Positions 40,601 through 55,500 of a stretch of DNA of 64,000 nt are shown piece after piece (within the stretch, counting starts at the first letter, position 1; each line of letters starts with the position of its first letter). Source of the stretch: Ectobius pallidus (taxonomy: Eukaryota > Arthropoda > Insecta > Blattodea > Ectobiidae); the NCBI GenBank assembly GCA_964059195.1, contig CAXKWD010000013.1:23040611-23104610 (forward strand), in the 5' to 3' direction. Position numbers and translations under genes: made by a program. Below the pieces are notes generated by a model, which saw only the letters and a list, made by a program, of their open reading frames with translations, ran no database searches and was not told where the DNA came from.

Positions 40601-43600
40601 AATGCACTTGTCACAGTCATAAAATGAGGGTAGGTGGAAGCCAGGTAGGCTATACAATGCCAAAAGAAAGATATGTTGAGTTCTTTTATACAAAAGGAGT
40701 GTCTTTGCCGGGTGGTTTAAATGAATGCAATGACCTCTAAACAGCCTTGTCCCATTACACTTGCCATGTGCTGAATTGAGGGTTAGAGGCTGTAAAAGTA
40801 TTTTCAGTCTTTCATGAGAAATCATTTCAGTTGTTAAAATTTATCCGATGTCACCTGTACAGAAGAGATTTTTGTACAATGCAGATTTTAAGTTAAAAGT
40901 GATTGACACCGATTCCATTGCACAAGGTTATAACTTATAATTTGCTTATGTAATGAAGTATATTATTCCCTTTAAAATGTTTCATTTACAATCACATTAA
41001 ATTTCTTTTCCTTTAAATTTCCATCCTAAAATTAAGGTGCGTCTTATGGTCCAGAGCATCTTATGGTCTGTAAAATACTGTAATTATTATAACTATTGTT
41101 AATTAAGTTCACACCAGTCAACTTTCTCTTTGTCGACTGGTAGCATTCTCCTTGAACTTTCCTTATTCTTTTATCCACAATTGAATTTTTTTTTACAGGT
41201 TACATCACCAGAGATTTATAGAAGCTTTCTGGCCAAACAATACAGCGAAGTTTGATTCTCAATACACATACGAAACTAAGAATGTTAACACACAATTAAA
41301 TGGATCAGTTATTGTTGAAATTCCACTGCAAACACGGCACATAGGAAAACTTGTGTATGGATACAAGGTAAAACTGATATATTTCTATGTTGTATAGGGA
41401 TTTATGTGTTCAAGACAGTATTTCTTTAATTTTACTGGAAGGCACTAATTACCATGATTTGAAGAAAGTTTCCTTCAGAGATGAGCCATAATTTTTTTTA
41501 CGAGGTATGGCAATAAAGAAACCAAGCTGATTTTTTAGAAAGCTTTCTGTAGATAAGGGAACAATGGCTATGGTAGAGCATTGACTTTGCTTCCCACTCT
41601 ATTCACTGTTCAGTTTTCAAGCACATTGCAATTGTCAGTGATGTCAGTGACAGTGATTATAAGAAGACTTCGTATCCCCACTGAATCAGGTTGGCCTGTG
41701 CCCAAGATTGCAGGTTTGAACCCGGCCCAGGTCGATGGCATTTATGTGTGCATAAATGTGTCGGGCCCATGTCAGTAGATTTACTGGCTTGTAAAAGAAC
41801 TCCTGTGGGACAAAATTCTGGCACACTGGTGATGGTCACAGGCCTAAGATGCAGTATATCCCGTTGTTAAATAACCATATACCAACCAACCAACCAGCCC
41901 AGTGTATCGGAACTTTCCTTTACTGACTGTGCAATGACTGTAATGCAGACTTGACTTAAAGAATTAAAAAAAAAAAAAAAAAATTGCAGTGGACTAGGTC
42001 CAGTAGGTACAGTCGATGATCCAACTAGGAGACCTTTTGCATCACCAAATCGTCTTCACTCACAGGGCATTGAGTGCCCTTGCATTGCCTTGGAGAAGAA
42101 TCCAGGAGTCATTCTTCCACATTTCATTTAGTCTTCTTCTCTCGTTCAAGCAGAGTTTTCAGAACACCCTCACAGTAGACTTGTTAAAGGTCTATCCTTC
42201 AGCAACTGCTTTAATGCTCTGGTGATGATTTCTTTGGGAAGTTTCACCCAGTTTTTTTTATATTAGCCTCAGTGCACAGGCCCGACCTAAATCCCATTGT
42301 ACATGTTTAGGAGATTCTATTGAGGGAGATTCATCAAAAAAGAGCTGTTCCTCACACCATAAATTAACTTTGAGCAGCTTTAGAAGAAGAATGGGAAAAT
42401 ACCCTCAAGAATGGATTGCGAGAATAATCTGAAGTATGTCACATACCAACAAGATGACATTAGAGCTAGGGATGGAAACACATTCTACTGAAGTCCCAAA
42501 ACTCAAATTAATGTTTTAAAATTAAAGATAACCACATACTGTAATTGGTATAAGTTACTAAACTTTCAAGCATGTTATGGTATAACAGAGTAAACCGAGG
42601 TAAATACAGAGCATTTAAGTAGTATTTTTAATTCAGTGATTCTATAATTGTATAGTAATACAACGCTAAAGTTTGACACAAGAATGAATAAATTATTAGT
42701 TATAATTATTATCTGTGATTTTTTTTTTCAGAAAGAAAAGCTACATATGACTGGCTACTCCTTCATTCAATACAATGACAAGAAGTTTCTAGAAGGTCGC
42801 TATAAGTGTGACTCTCAGGAATCTGCAGGTTTTTCAAAAGATGTTATGAACTTTGAGATTGACAATGCCTTTGCACCACTTGGAATTACATATATTCATC
42901 AGTTTGAGTACAGCGGGGGATATGAAGGCTCCAATTTACCAACTAAGGTAGGAAATTTGCAATATAGTTAAAGAAATATTAACAGCCACTTAAATTTTAT
43001 ATGTAAACTCAAGCATAGGTAGCTACGATAATTATAAAGGCTGGTGCTTTACTATTAACTATATTCACTATATATTTCTGTATAAATGATAATAAGCAGT
43101 GGGTCAGGCAAAATAAAATTAGAGGGAAGTATAGGGTTTTGAATTTAACTACAGCACTACTGGTATTCATTACTGACAGATTTTCAAATTGAAGGAGGCA
43201 GTATAAGTGATTATATGTCACAGAAGATGGTGAGCCACAGGCTCCATAAGAGTAAGTACTGTACACGACAAGTAAATTAAGTATCTTAGATAGCTAAACT
43301 AAACTCTGTGGCATGACATACCCGAAGGGACAAGGACTACCACCCGATCGCTGCGTCATCTACCTATAGGCAGATGGTAGGATTGGGGGGCATGTGGTCA
43401 GCATGCCGACACCCATGGCCGTTAATGGTGGTTTCCATGACCGGATCTTAGATAGCTATTTTCATTAATAAAGAGTAGGATTACTGTCTGTCCCTGCTTA
43501 GAGCTGTAGCAAGGTTGCTAGGGATCTAGAGGAATATCTAGAATTGGTTTGGGCACAGTCTTGGGAGGCCATTCCGAAGTTAGATTCCCACCCATGACAT

Positions 43601-46600
43601 TTTCCTGTACAAAATTTAATAAATGTGTCTTTAGTGAAATAAAGTTGAAAACTTGTCAGTAAAAACTGTATTTGTTATTAATTTTCTACATTACCAGAAA
43701 ATGTGTTTTCTAATTCTAGGATTTAAAAAGAGGAGAAATTTTCAAGTTAAACAACAAGACAGCATTCCATCTAACAGGTGAAGCTCTGGTATATTCAACA
43801 GAAACAGGACAAGAAATTACATTAACAGGTAATGCCAATGATAAACATGATCATGACAGTACTTTTGCATTGCATTAACATGTTCCCTGCAGAGGGATAT
43901 TATGACGACTGGATTCATTCATGCATTAGCCCACCCTTCACCTTTTGAGAATCAGTTCGGGTCACCAGTGTCCCAATCACCACAGTTACCATGAATCTTC
44001 CTCACAGCCTCACTGCTACTCGTTTGTGTTTCCTGTGTTGCTTATTGCATAGGAGACGTTCCTTCACAAGTTCTGTTGTGTCACTGAGAGGATGGACCCT
44101 GATATGACCCTAAAATCCAAGTTTTTTTTAACAAGATGTTAGAGTGACAAGGATTATGATCATTCTTAATAATATTAACCTATACACATAAAAAATATAT
44201 AAAAATAAACTTCACTGTAAGATTTCTAGGTTCCATAGTTGGAACTAGTTGAGAGAAGAGTCTGCTAATATTACTTTAGTGGTCTAGGTTGCTAAAGTAC
44301 TACTATTCAGCATATCAACTGTCCAACAAACTATTTTAGAGAGCATGTAATAAAATTTATTTTTATAAAACCACCTCCTTTATAGTTGTCTTCTTTTATT
44401 TATTTATTTATTTATTTATTTAGATTTCCCTCTGGTGTAGTGTAGTTAAGGCCTTAAGGCCTTCTCTTCCACTAACCAGAGGTGATACATTCAAACCTTA
44501 CCAAATAATCTAATTAAGAATATCAAAAAGAGAGACATAATTATATTATATAAACGTAAATTATGTTATTGAAAACTATAATTACACTATAATAATGAAA
44601 ATTCAACATTGTAAGTAGAACAAATTAGAGAAAAAATAACAATAATAAGCAGAAAAAGAAAAAAGTAAAATAAACATAAACAAAAACAATACAAAATTAA
44701 CAATAAACAATACTGTATGAAATAATAGTGTCATAATTTTGTTTTTAAAATTATGTATTTGACCGTAATAATTAAAAATATTAGCATGGGTCCAACAGAA
44801 TCAAAATGAGAGTAGCAAAATACAAATTTTGTGCAATGTACTCCTAAGGTCAAAAAATCAGTTTAAAATGAATAGGAAAATAATAAAATATTCACTTTCC
44901 TCACAAAGTCATTTCATCTAGTGAGTCTAATGAAATCCATCACTTTGAAGTCAGTGACATGGGAAAAAACAGGGAATCATAGGGTTAATAATACATGCTA
45001 CTTAATCTCATTGTGTATTAGCAACTTGCTCCAAAGATAACAAAATCTTTTAATAAGTTCTTCATGAGCTATCAGCTGAGATGAAGTTTTATAAAGTTCT
45101 GACTGTAGGTCAGAAGGTTTTAAAACTTCAACTTGGCTGATAGTCTGTGAAAAACATATCAATAGTTTTCGCCGAGAAAAATTCAAATCTTTCATGTGAC
45201 AAAATTTGTTTAAAGTTCATAAGAAATTAATACATTTTTCAATTTAATCAATTAAAATCGTTTCATGGAGCGGGTTCGAGAGTTCTAGGGTTAAAGTAAG
45301 GAAACTGTTACTGGACTCTAGGGACACAGCATACAAAAGAATCAGTGATACTGAAGCTAAAAAGAAAACAGTGTAGTACATTGTCTTTTACCAAACATAG
45401 GGAGAGACCATCACTGCTGTCAAATGTTTAACCTTCAAGCATCCTTACAGAATGCTGAAGGAATGCTCCAACCGAGAAGGTTGGATTCGGATGAAGATTA
45501 ATTTTCCATTACTACGAGGATTGATCAAAAGGTAAGGAGCAATAATTTTTTTTACAAAAAGTTTAATGGGTACAATTACAAACAAATGCACACATGAAAG
45601 GACATCTTTTGTCTATTTTTCTATTTTGTCTACATTCTCAACACATTTCTCCCATCGTGATACCAGTTTCAAAATACCCTGTTCATAGAAGTCCGTTCGG
45701 TTGGAGTATAGCCATCTGCGGACTACTGTTTTCACTTCTGCATCTGACGCATAGCATTTACCAGCCAGGAATTTCTTCATGGGACCAAACAAGTGACAGT
45801 CCGATGGTGCAAGGTCTGGACTGTATAAAGGATGAAAATCAAATTTTGTTGGGAGGTGCTCCAGCATCCTCCATAGTTTCATTTGTTTGGTCCCATGAAG
45901 AAATTCCTGGCCGGTAAACCCTTTGCGTCAGATGCAGAAGTGAAAACAGTAGTCCGCAGATGACTATACTCCAAACGAACGGACTTCTATAAACATGGTA
46001 TTTTGAAACTGGTATCAAGATGGGAGATATGTGTTGAGAATCTTGGTGACTACATAGAAAAATAGTGTGCATTTGTTTGTAATTGTACCTGTTAAACTTT
46101 TGTAAAAAAGATTATTGTGTTTTACATTTTGATCCACCCTCGTACCTACATTTTTAGAGGAGTTGGTGAATGAGTGGAGCAGTGAAGACTTGCAAAATAA
46201 TCACTATGCAGATGCACATACTAAATCCACTTTGTGTACCAATATATTAATTTCTTATGAAACTAGTCTTGTAAAGAGCCTATTCAAGTGTTTCTGTCAT
46301 TTTTTCAGCTATTCACATGGACAGGACTGTGAAACTGAAAGCTGACTATGACTTCTTAGACCATGAATTCAAACAAAGATCTATTCTGCACTTAGATCCA
46401 CATTCATGGGCTACCTATGACATTGTTATAGTCAACAAAACAAATGTAAGTCATCATTACTTATTGTTGTTGCTATTAGCTAGCTAGTTAATTGTACATA
46501 CACTTCGACATCTGAAGCTATTAGCATTATAGTTATTATTAGGTCTGTCTCTGACCATCCAAGCTTGCATAGTGGTGAAAATCTATCCTGATTCACTGGA

Positions 46601-49409
46601 ATACTGTTCCAATCTGGAAACATGTATGCCAGTTGGATATTTGGACTAATTTTCATCTCCTGTAAAGAAAAATCAAAAGTAGTTTGCAGATCTTGTTGAA
46701 GAAATGCAGAGTGCAATCAAATCAAATCAAATCAAACTTTATTAACACATACGTTTACATTTTGAGCAATGCTCGTAAACTGGTGTATCGTCATGGTTTC
46801 TTAAAACTAAACTTAAAAAGACTAGAACAAAAATACAACTAGAACAAAAGTACATATTACCGACAAAAATACATAGGCCTAATACAGAAACAAACTTACA
46901 TAATACTACAAAAAATACATAATACAACAAAAGTACAAAATGCATATATATCATATAAAGGATTAGCCTGAAAAATTACTCATATATTCGTCTATTGTGT
47001 AGAATTGGTGCTCTACCAAGTATTTAACTACTGCTGATTTAAATATTGCTAATTTAGTTAGAGCTTTGATTTCTGATGGTAATTTGTTGAAAAGTTTGGC
47101 AGCCATATATTTAAAACTATCCTGACATATTTTAGTATTTACTCTTTGTATGTGTATATCTGTTCTTTGTCTTGTTCCATGATTGTGTATGTTTCCATTA
47201 ATGTTAAAGGAATCGCTCTCAGTGTTATAGTTGTTTTTTAGGTATACTACACATCTATAGATGTACATACACGGTAATGTTAAAATTTTCAATTTTTTGA
47301 AATATGGTCTGCAAGAGACTCTCTGATTTACCCCCACCATAATTCTTATTATTCTCTTTTGAATTATAAATAGTTTTTTTTGAATTGGGGGAGTTCCCCC
47401 ACAACAGAATGCCATAATTTAATCGTGAATACACATAAGCATAGTATAAATTATTAAGAGTATCCACATTTACAATTTTATTTAAGGATCTGAAAACATA
47501 GCAACTAATACTAAGTTTGTTTGACAAGTACTCAATGTGTTTATCCCATTTTAGATTTTCACTAATCCATACTCCTAGAAACTGTATATGTGTTGCTTTT
47601 AAGATTGTCTTGTTATCAAAAGTTACCGCAGGCTCAAGTATGTTGTTTTGTGGCGTAAGATAAAAATGCATCGCTACTGTTTTGTCTGTGTTTACTCTGA
47701 GATGATTTTGGTTGAACCAATTTAGGGTTTCAGCTGTAATTTCATTTATTGATATCTGCAGATTTTCATGTGACCTATTTTCAACTGTGATATTTGTGTC
47801 ATCCGCATACTGTATTATATCTTTTGACGAGATACTGCTTTTTAGGTCATTAACATATACCAAGAATAATATAGGCCCTAGAATAGAACCTTGTGGAATT
47901 CCATATTTTATGTCCTGCAGTTTTGAATGGCAGTGTTTAATGTGTCCTTCTTCTGTATATGTAATTTCTACTAATTGTTTTCTTTCATTAAGATAGGATT
48001 TGATCCAGTCAAGTGCATGACCTCTAATGCCCATTATTTCTAGTTTTTTGAAAAGTATCTTATGGTTTAGGACATCGAGTGCCTTGGATAGGTCAAAGAA
48101 TATCCCTGAAATGTTCATTTTGTTGTCGAGAGCTTTTAAGGTGTTATTTACAAAATAGTGCAGTGCGCTTTCTGTGGATTTGGATTTTCTAAAGCCATGC
48201 TGACTATCAGAGAGTAATTTATTTATTTCCATGAAAGTTACTAATCTTTTGTAAAAGACTCTTTCTAAGATTTTTGCGAAACCAGATAAAAGAGAAACTG
48301 GTCTGTAATTATTAATTTCATGTTTGGAGCCTTTTTTATACAAGGGTTTTATTTTTGCTATTTTAAGTGCTTGTGGAAAGATTGCTTGTTGTAATGAACA
48401 ATATAGCAAACAATTGCTTTCAGTGTGTTGATAAGATAGAATCAGATGAGCATTTTCTTCAATCTCGATCTAATGAGTATAAAATGGATTTGGATCAGTT
48501 TATTCCAACTATAGATGGATACACTCTATTACCCCAGGACAAGGCAAAGGGCCTCCGAATGGAGGTTGCAATACTGAAGACAAATTTACTTATGCTTATT
48601 TTCCTAGGGAGGACACAGGGATAGGTGTTAAGCCCATCACATTGGCAATCCTCTAGAGGAAACTAAGATACTGCTAGGACATGAAAGGGTCAAAATTTGT
48701 AGTCCATAAGCTCTAATTTAGTCTTTGACTTCATTAACATGAAGTAAATCTACTAAGACTTCGAACCCAAGATTTTTACGTCCTGAAAATCCATCCAATG
48801 CATGGAGCAAGATTCAATTCCTTTTCAAATGTACTTTAATATGTTCATACATCTCACAAAGGCTGTGATAAGGTAATATTGAGAGAAACGTTCCAATTTA
48901 ATATAGAAGTATGTATCAGTCCCCAATTGGCATTCCCATTCAACACATGCTTATAAGGTGTCAATGAATCATGTCATTTAATTATATTCACCTTTTTTTT
49001 TTTTTTTATTAAAATTGTAAAAATTATTCATCTTTCAACAAAACCTCGAAATAATTGAAGAAATTGTTTGAATAAAATTGGAAGTAATTTGAAAGTGACC
49101 AACCACATATGGCAACAACTGTGATTTATTGTGAAAATAAAAATTTATAGGTGATAATTTAATTAATTACATGACATATTAAAATATACTGAAAACAAAA
49201 ATTCATTTGCAAATCAAGCCACATTAGCGTATTCTGAAGCTTTTATTTCACAAAATTCCTATTAAAAGAACAAAGTTGTAAAAATAGGAGCCTTTAAATT
49301 AAACTATCTTAATAATCTTCACTGCCATTGTCATACATCTTCTTCTATTTCATTTTATTTTTTTTCCTTCATTTCAACTTTCTCCTTTTCTTCTTCTTTT
49401 CTCAGCATT

Positions 49410-49457
<48 letters not shown>

Positions 49458-49530
49458 GTTTTTATCATCATCATCATCATTATTATTGTTGTTATTTTTA
49501 TTATCATCATTATCATTATTATTATTATTA

Positions 49531-49564
<34 letters not shown>

Positions 49565-52500
49565 GTTATTATCATCATCATCATCATCATCATCATCATT
49601 ATTATTGTTGTTATTTTTATTATCATCATTATCATTATTATTATTATTTTATTATCTTTATCATCATCATCATCATCATCATCACTACTACTGTTATTTT
49701 TTCTTTATTCATTACCACTGAGGGATATTATTAATCAATAATTATTTTCTAGAATCTGAAAGAAGAAGAACACATGGAACTGAACTTCGCATACCCAAAG
49801 AGAAATTTCACTGTATTAGGATACTATCAGCTTTCAAATAACTCACTATCATCAGAGGCTACATTTATTTGGGATAAACAAGCCAGAGAGAAAAAGATTG
49901 GAGCTTCGTTCGATTGGAAGAGATTAAGTGTGTTTCCCAGGAAGCATCATGCAGTTGTTAGCATCAAACATCCATCATTTGTGAGGGTAAGTATTACAAT
50001 TTGGATGTATTTATAATAATTGGAAAGACAGCACCACAGAAGTTAGGTTTATAAGAATGCTTTTTAACATACTTAAATTCTTTCCCAAAATACCTAAGCA
50101 ATGAACATTACTCTCTGCCAGTTATCCCCCTAATGATACAAGATTTGACTTGTTACAGTAGTCTAGTTTTCACTTACTAAATCATAGTATCTGACTTCTC
50201 CAAACTCTTATGTCATTAGAGTACTCCATGAATGTTATAATGTTAGCATATTAATTGACATTTTTACCACTGGCAAACAGTATGTAATGCAAACAAAAAG
50301 GTACAGGTAGACAACACTTTCATCATAGATTATTTTAAAAATTTTAGAGCATTATTAAGTATGTTTGATTAGATAATAGTAGCCATGTACACCCTTAGAC
50401 AAAAAAGGAATTCAGGATTCGTTAAGTGTGAATTTGTCTAAGTCCAATTAGCTTAGCGCCCGATAAAAATCAGCAGTGAGGATCAAACTAGTGATACAAC
50501 AGTTTGTAACTATCCAATGTATCATAGCTCCTTGTCAAAACTCTAAATGCATCCATAAAAGACCTGGGTTCATGTATATATATATATATATATATATATT
50601 CAACTTCAAAGTATCAGTCAGCCTTCCTTTCCTTCTTCTATCAGGTTCCCAGTTCATCCTTTTCACATTCCTGTACCATCTTAATCATTTCCTTTCATCA
50701 TTTTGCCAGTTCGTTTACAAAATTGTCATTCTTTCCAAGGCTTCGTGTTTGGTCTTTTAGCATTTTTAATGCAGTGAAACCATTCCTTATGGACACCTCA
50801 AAGGTATGGACAGTCCTCATATAAGGACAGAATTTCATGCCCCAACTGAAATAATATAGAAATAAAGATAATTCAACTCTCGTGTACAAACACTCTCAGA
50901 CACGGAGAGCTGTTTGACAGTCCTAATGCTTACTTTACCTCCTTACTTCGGACATAATTCGAATTTTTAAGACCTAATGTGGTAAAAAATGAAAAATTTA
51001 CTTTTAAAATTGTACAGAAATATACTATATAAATTCCATAACATGAAAGAGGAAAATAAGGATCTTATACCATGTGCTAGTCCAGCAGCCCTCAGCCCTC
51101 CTAACTACTGTTCCATTAGCTGGAAGCAGGCAGTGGCGGCCTCTGATCATGTTGCAGTGTTGCACAATGACCAGTTTTTAATGTAAAGAATATTTAGATT
51201 TTTCATTACTTTATACTATTAAACTACTTCGAAATCGCCTTTGTGATAGGTTCTTATTGGCCGAAACATGCTTCACAAGATATTTTGCCATTTTAAATCA
51301 TTTAAACGTGTAAATTCGGGTTGGTCATTGATTTGAATTTGCAACGATTTGCTTCCTCATTCTGCGGGCGAGCAGCGTGTGCTACTTGTGTGCGAGATGC
51401 TTGACTGCCTGGTAAATCTCCCGTGCTTCCAGGGCTTGGGTGTTGCAGGGTAAGGTGAGACGACAAAGCGTGATTCTTGTCTTCACTGCTAGAGCGCTCT
51501 GAAGCACACGAGCTTCTCTATGCGTCGGCTGCATAAAATTTTCTTTTTACCAAGTGCGCGAGGTATGAAGTTCCTTACAGAGATGCCAATTGCCAATGTA
51601 ATCACTTTGTGGCGAGATCTATATTGCTAATTTCACCATTCTATTAGACACTAAACTGAACTCCATGACTCTACATCTCTGTAGGAATCTGCGTCATCTA
51701 CCAAAGGCAGATAGCAGGATTGGGGGCATGTGGTCAGCATGCCGATACACACGGCCGTTATTGATGGTTTCCGTGACCAGAGCCGCTACTTCTCAACCAA
51801 GTCGCTCCTCAATTTGTATCACAAAGCTGGTACACCCTGTTAGAGACCTCCTTACCTCAGAATAGTTCGAGTAGGTACTGAGGATCGAACCCAGCCTGTG
51901 GATCCATGGCCAGCGACGCTAACAACGAGACCATGCACACTATAGTATCCCAATAATATAAAGTCACATGGTTGACTTACTGACAATGTTTACTCACTTC
52001 CAGATGAGCTAGAAACTTGAAATTTAGCACACTTACAGCTTTTAGCCTTAAAACATTGGTAAAATTCTAAAAAGTTACTATTTTATTTTATGCCCCTCAA
52101 AAAACCTTCAAAATGGCGGGTGAAGCTTCAACGTCGCTGCAGACCTTTTTTTTTTTTTTTTTTGGAAGCTTATAGACCTAGTAGGTAAACGGTAAGTCTT
52201 ATCACAAAACAGATTGCACTTCCAGTAACAGGTTTTGGGAGATCTACAAGTTGCTCCTGTGTCTTTTTGTTGTATCACCATCGGTTATGCCTTAGATAGA
52301 GTTTGATATTTTTATTTTAACTAAATTGTGCACATTTTCTATACATTATGTAATTTTTTTACAACTTATTGAACAGCTAGAGTCATAAAGTGTGGCAGAA
52401 ATATTGGTACATCCAACTGTCATAAGTATGCCAAATTTGGTGTTTCTAGCTGCCCTACAAGTGTGGAAAAACTGACTGTTTAGCCTAACGCCATTCACAT

Positions 52501-55500
52501 CTAGCACAGTTTAAATCACCCATTCACTGACATTAATGTTACCCACTTTTCCATGAGCTAAAAACTTGACATTTGGCAGCCTTGTAGCATTTAGCCTATA
52601 ATCGACGGGAAAGTTCCAAAAAGTTCGAAATCTTAACTTTTTACCCCCCCCCCCCCAATTTTCAAAATGTTCACTGGCATTAATGTTGACTCACTTCAGG
52701 ATGAGCTAGAAACCAAGTCATTCTGCACTTTTTTAAAAGGTTAAGTATGGCTAAACAGTAATTAAATACAAAGACTCCTTTATGAACTGACACTGTATTG
52801 AAGATAAAGCTTTTTATGTAAACCACACTGGGGGTTTGGAGGCAGACCCCCGAAGGAGCGAAGCAAGTATTTATGTATTATCAGCATGTATTTGTATGTA
52901 TTTAGTTCCTGTACAATAGTGCAACACCCTGTTTCTATACCCACGATCCGCCACTGGAAGCAGGTGGTTATAAAATGTTGTCTGTCTGTTGGATCCAAGG
53001 TTTCCATGTCTGTGAAATTGTCTCACACATATTAGGGTAGTAAGTTGTTCTGTCTCTGAGACATTACCTCTAAACGTAAAAGTTTGACAAAATTACAACC
53101 CGTGAAAAAGTTGAAATTATCTAGTGTGCAGAAAAAAATAAAAGCAGTGTTGGTTTGCAGATAAATTCTGCAAAAGGAAGGATGCCAAAAAAGAGTACCA
53201 TTCTGCAACAGAAAGGTGACTTATTAAAGCACATTATTCATAGGTTGAAAACTGTAAATATTGCTAACTGTAGACATAAATTTTCCTTTTTGGTCTTATC
53301 TAGTTCAAAGTTGCAAGGCATATTTTACTTTTATTTTAATTTAAAATTAAAGCGTGAAGGGATACAAAATGGATGTTATAAGTTTACTCCCTCCCAATAA
53401 AGGACACCTTCCAGATGTGGACAGATTATTACATTCCTTCATTGTCTGTAAATGAAAGGTTTCACTGTATTTATAATGAATGAGGAGCTGGCCCACTGCT
53501 TGAACTCCTGACCTGAAGGACCAGGGGTTACCTGGCCCTAGGACAGTGTTGTTTCCACCACAATTAATTAATCTGTTCTGCCTGGCCTCTTTGGTCCGGG
53601 AGAGTTATTTGATTTCCCTCTTACCAATCATATCTAGGAGGCGTTCCCCTACCCACCATCTGGAGATGCGCCCTCTAGGGGTTTCAGGCTCTCCCAAGGG
53701 AAATAATTACATGGTTGCTCAGAAATTGGGCCCTTATGTATATCCTATTATTTGAGTTATATATATTTTTTCTTTGTTTGTAGGATGTTACACTGAATGG
53801 GCAGTATTACTCTGATCTGAAGGATCTTATAGATGTAAGTGCAGATTTGGAATACTCCACAGATGTAAACAAAAAGCTATCCTTGTCGGGAAATCTTCAA
53901 GATAATTCTCAAGGCCGTGTAAAACATTACAACTTTGAAGTACTGGGATCTCATCCTGCTACCAGGTAAGTTGTTAGCTCTATAAATAATGTGAAGTGAC
54001 TTTCGAAATGATCATTTTCTTACTTGGGGACAAAGCGGCAAACCTAAAAAAATTGTAATTTTTACCAGTTAATAAGTGATTTTATTAAAATAAATTTCTG
54101 AAGAGGGCTACTTGTGGCGTAATTGTATTTCCATGAAATTTGATATTTAGTCTAAACAAGCTTGGTGCAAAAATTAATTATTAAAATGGAAGGATGTTGT
54201 TTAAAAAAAAGGTTTGTTGCAACAATTTTTATATACGGTATATACTTGTGCATTTAACAGCACATTGGAAGTAACTTAATCTTATGGAGTAGAACCCCAT
54301 TTATCCAAACTTTGATCAACTGAAACCAATCTTTTTTTTTTGTCCACTTGTAAAAATTTCTAACTTTGAAGAATTTATTTCTGGTAGGCCTTTACTTAAG
54401 ACCGCCGGCATGCTCTTGTGGTTAGCATCACTGACTACAGATCCGTGTGCCTGGGTTCGATCCCTGGTATCTCCTCGGATTTTTCTGAGGAAGGGAGTTC
54501 TGGAACGGGGTGCACTCAGCCTCGTGATTCAAATTGAGGAGCTACTTGATAGAGAAGTAGCAGCTCCGGTCATGGAAACCACTATTAACGGCCGTGGGTG
54601 TGGGTGTCAGCATGCTGACCATATGCCCCCCCCCCATCATGCCATCTGCCTGTGGTAGATGACGTAGCGGTCGGGTGGTAGGCCAAGTCCATTCAGGGAT
54701 GAAGTGCCATGGAGTTTAGTTTAGGCCTTTACTTAAAGCCTCTAAAACAGATATGGTACAATAGAAAATGGGACGAGATAAATGTTGGTCCTTCTCAACA
54801 GGTTATAAATATGCCTACCATCTTTCACAAGGAATATTTTAGTGAACAATGAAGTTTGTATCTTACAAAGAGAGAGTGGTTATTCTGACTTTCAGCAATT
54901 CATGTATTGTTAGTTGCCGCCTCTGATCTGATCTTGTTGCAGTGCTGCACAATGACCACTTTCATTGCAAGCTATGAAATTCCCTCACAGAGATGCCAAT
55001 TGCCAATGTTCACTTTGTGGCACGATCTATATTGCTATTTTCAACTTTCTATTAGACATTAAAGTAAACTCTGTGGCTGTACATCCCTGGAGGAACTAGG
55101 CATACCATCCGACCGCTGCATCATCTACCATAGCCAGATAGCAACTTATACTTTGAATAATACTAAGAGTAGTCTCTCATGGCTCCCACTTGTGAATTTG
55201 TTAGTTGTTTACCATCATATACCATCAAGCATGATGTTTATGAATATATCTTAGCAATAAATAATTCAATAGAATTCAAGGAAATGAGTATCATCTCCAC
55301 ATCTTCTAATTCCTGCTGGATGAACTGTATTGGAAGTCATTCAGTAATGTACAAGTAAAATTTTCCTTCACACAGGTTGGATTTGAAAGTCCAAGGACAA
55401 GTGAAAGGAGATGGAAAAGTATATGAAACAGGTAACACTGCCAGTTACAAGAGATCATACCTTCCCCTCCAAACTGGAAGCTTAAAAGGATACCTGAATA

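Larger units (their letters stand above)
45515..46142. mobile_element. mariner foldback relic C
   Basis: Ends CGAGGATTGATCAAAAGGTA (left) and, reversed, CGAGGGTGGATCAAAATGTA (right), with TA at 45513-45514 and 46143-46144. Arms of about 260 bases (45515-45790, 45885-46142), each with a complete transposase C-terminus: - strand on the left, + strand on the right. Confidence 0.9.
46718..48409 (-). mobile_element. 5'-truncated LINE with AAATC tail
   Basis: The 3' end on the - strand is a TTTGATT repeat (AATCAAATCAAATC at 46718-46732). Two overlapping frames cover RT palm to C-terminus. Upstream palm motifs and endonuclease are missing. Confidence 0.9.

Noticed and set aside
40217..40825. 202-codon open frame on the - strand
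   Set aside because: It covers part of a hAT-type MITE and its flank; composition is that of AT-rich DNA and no transposase or other motif is visible.
49328..49741. Y/H/I-rich and L/S-rich frames
   Set aside because: Translation of ATT/ATC microsatellites.
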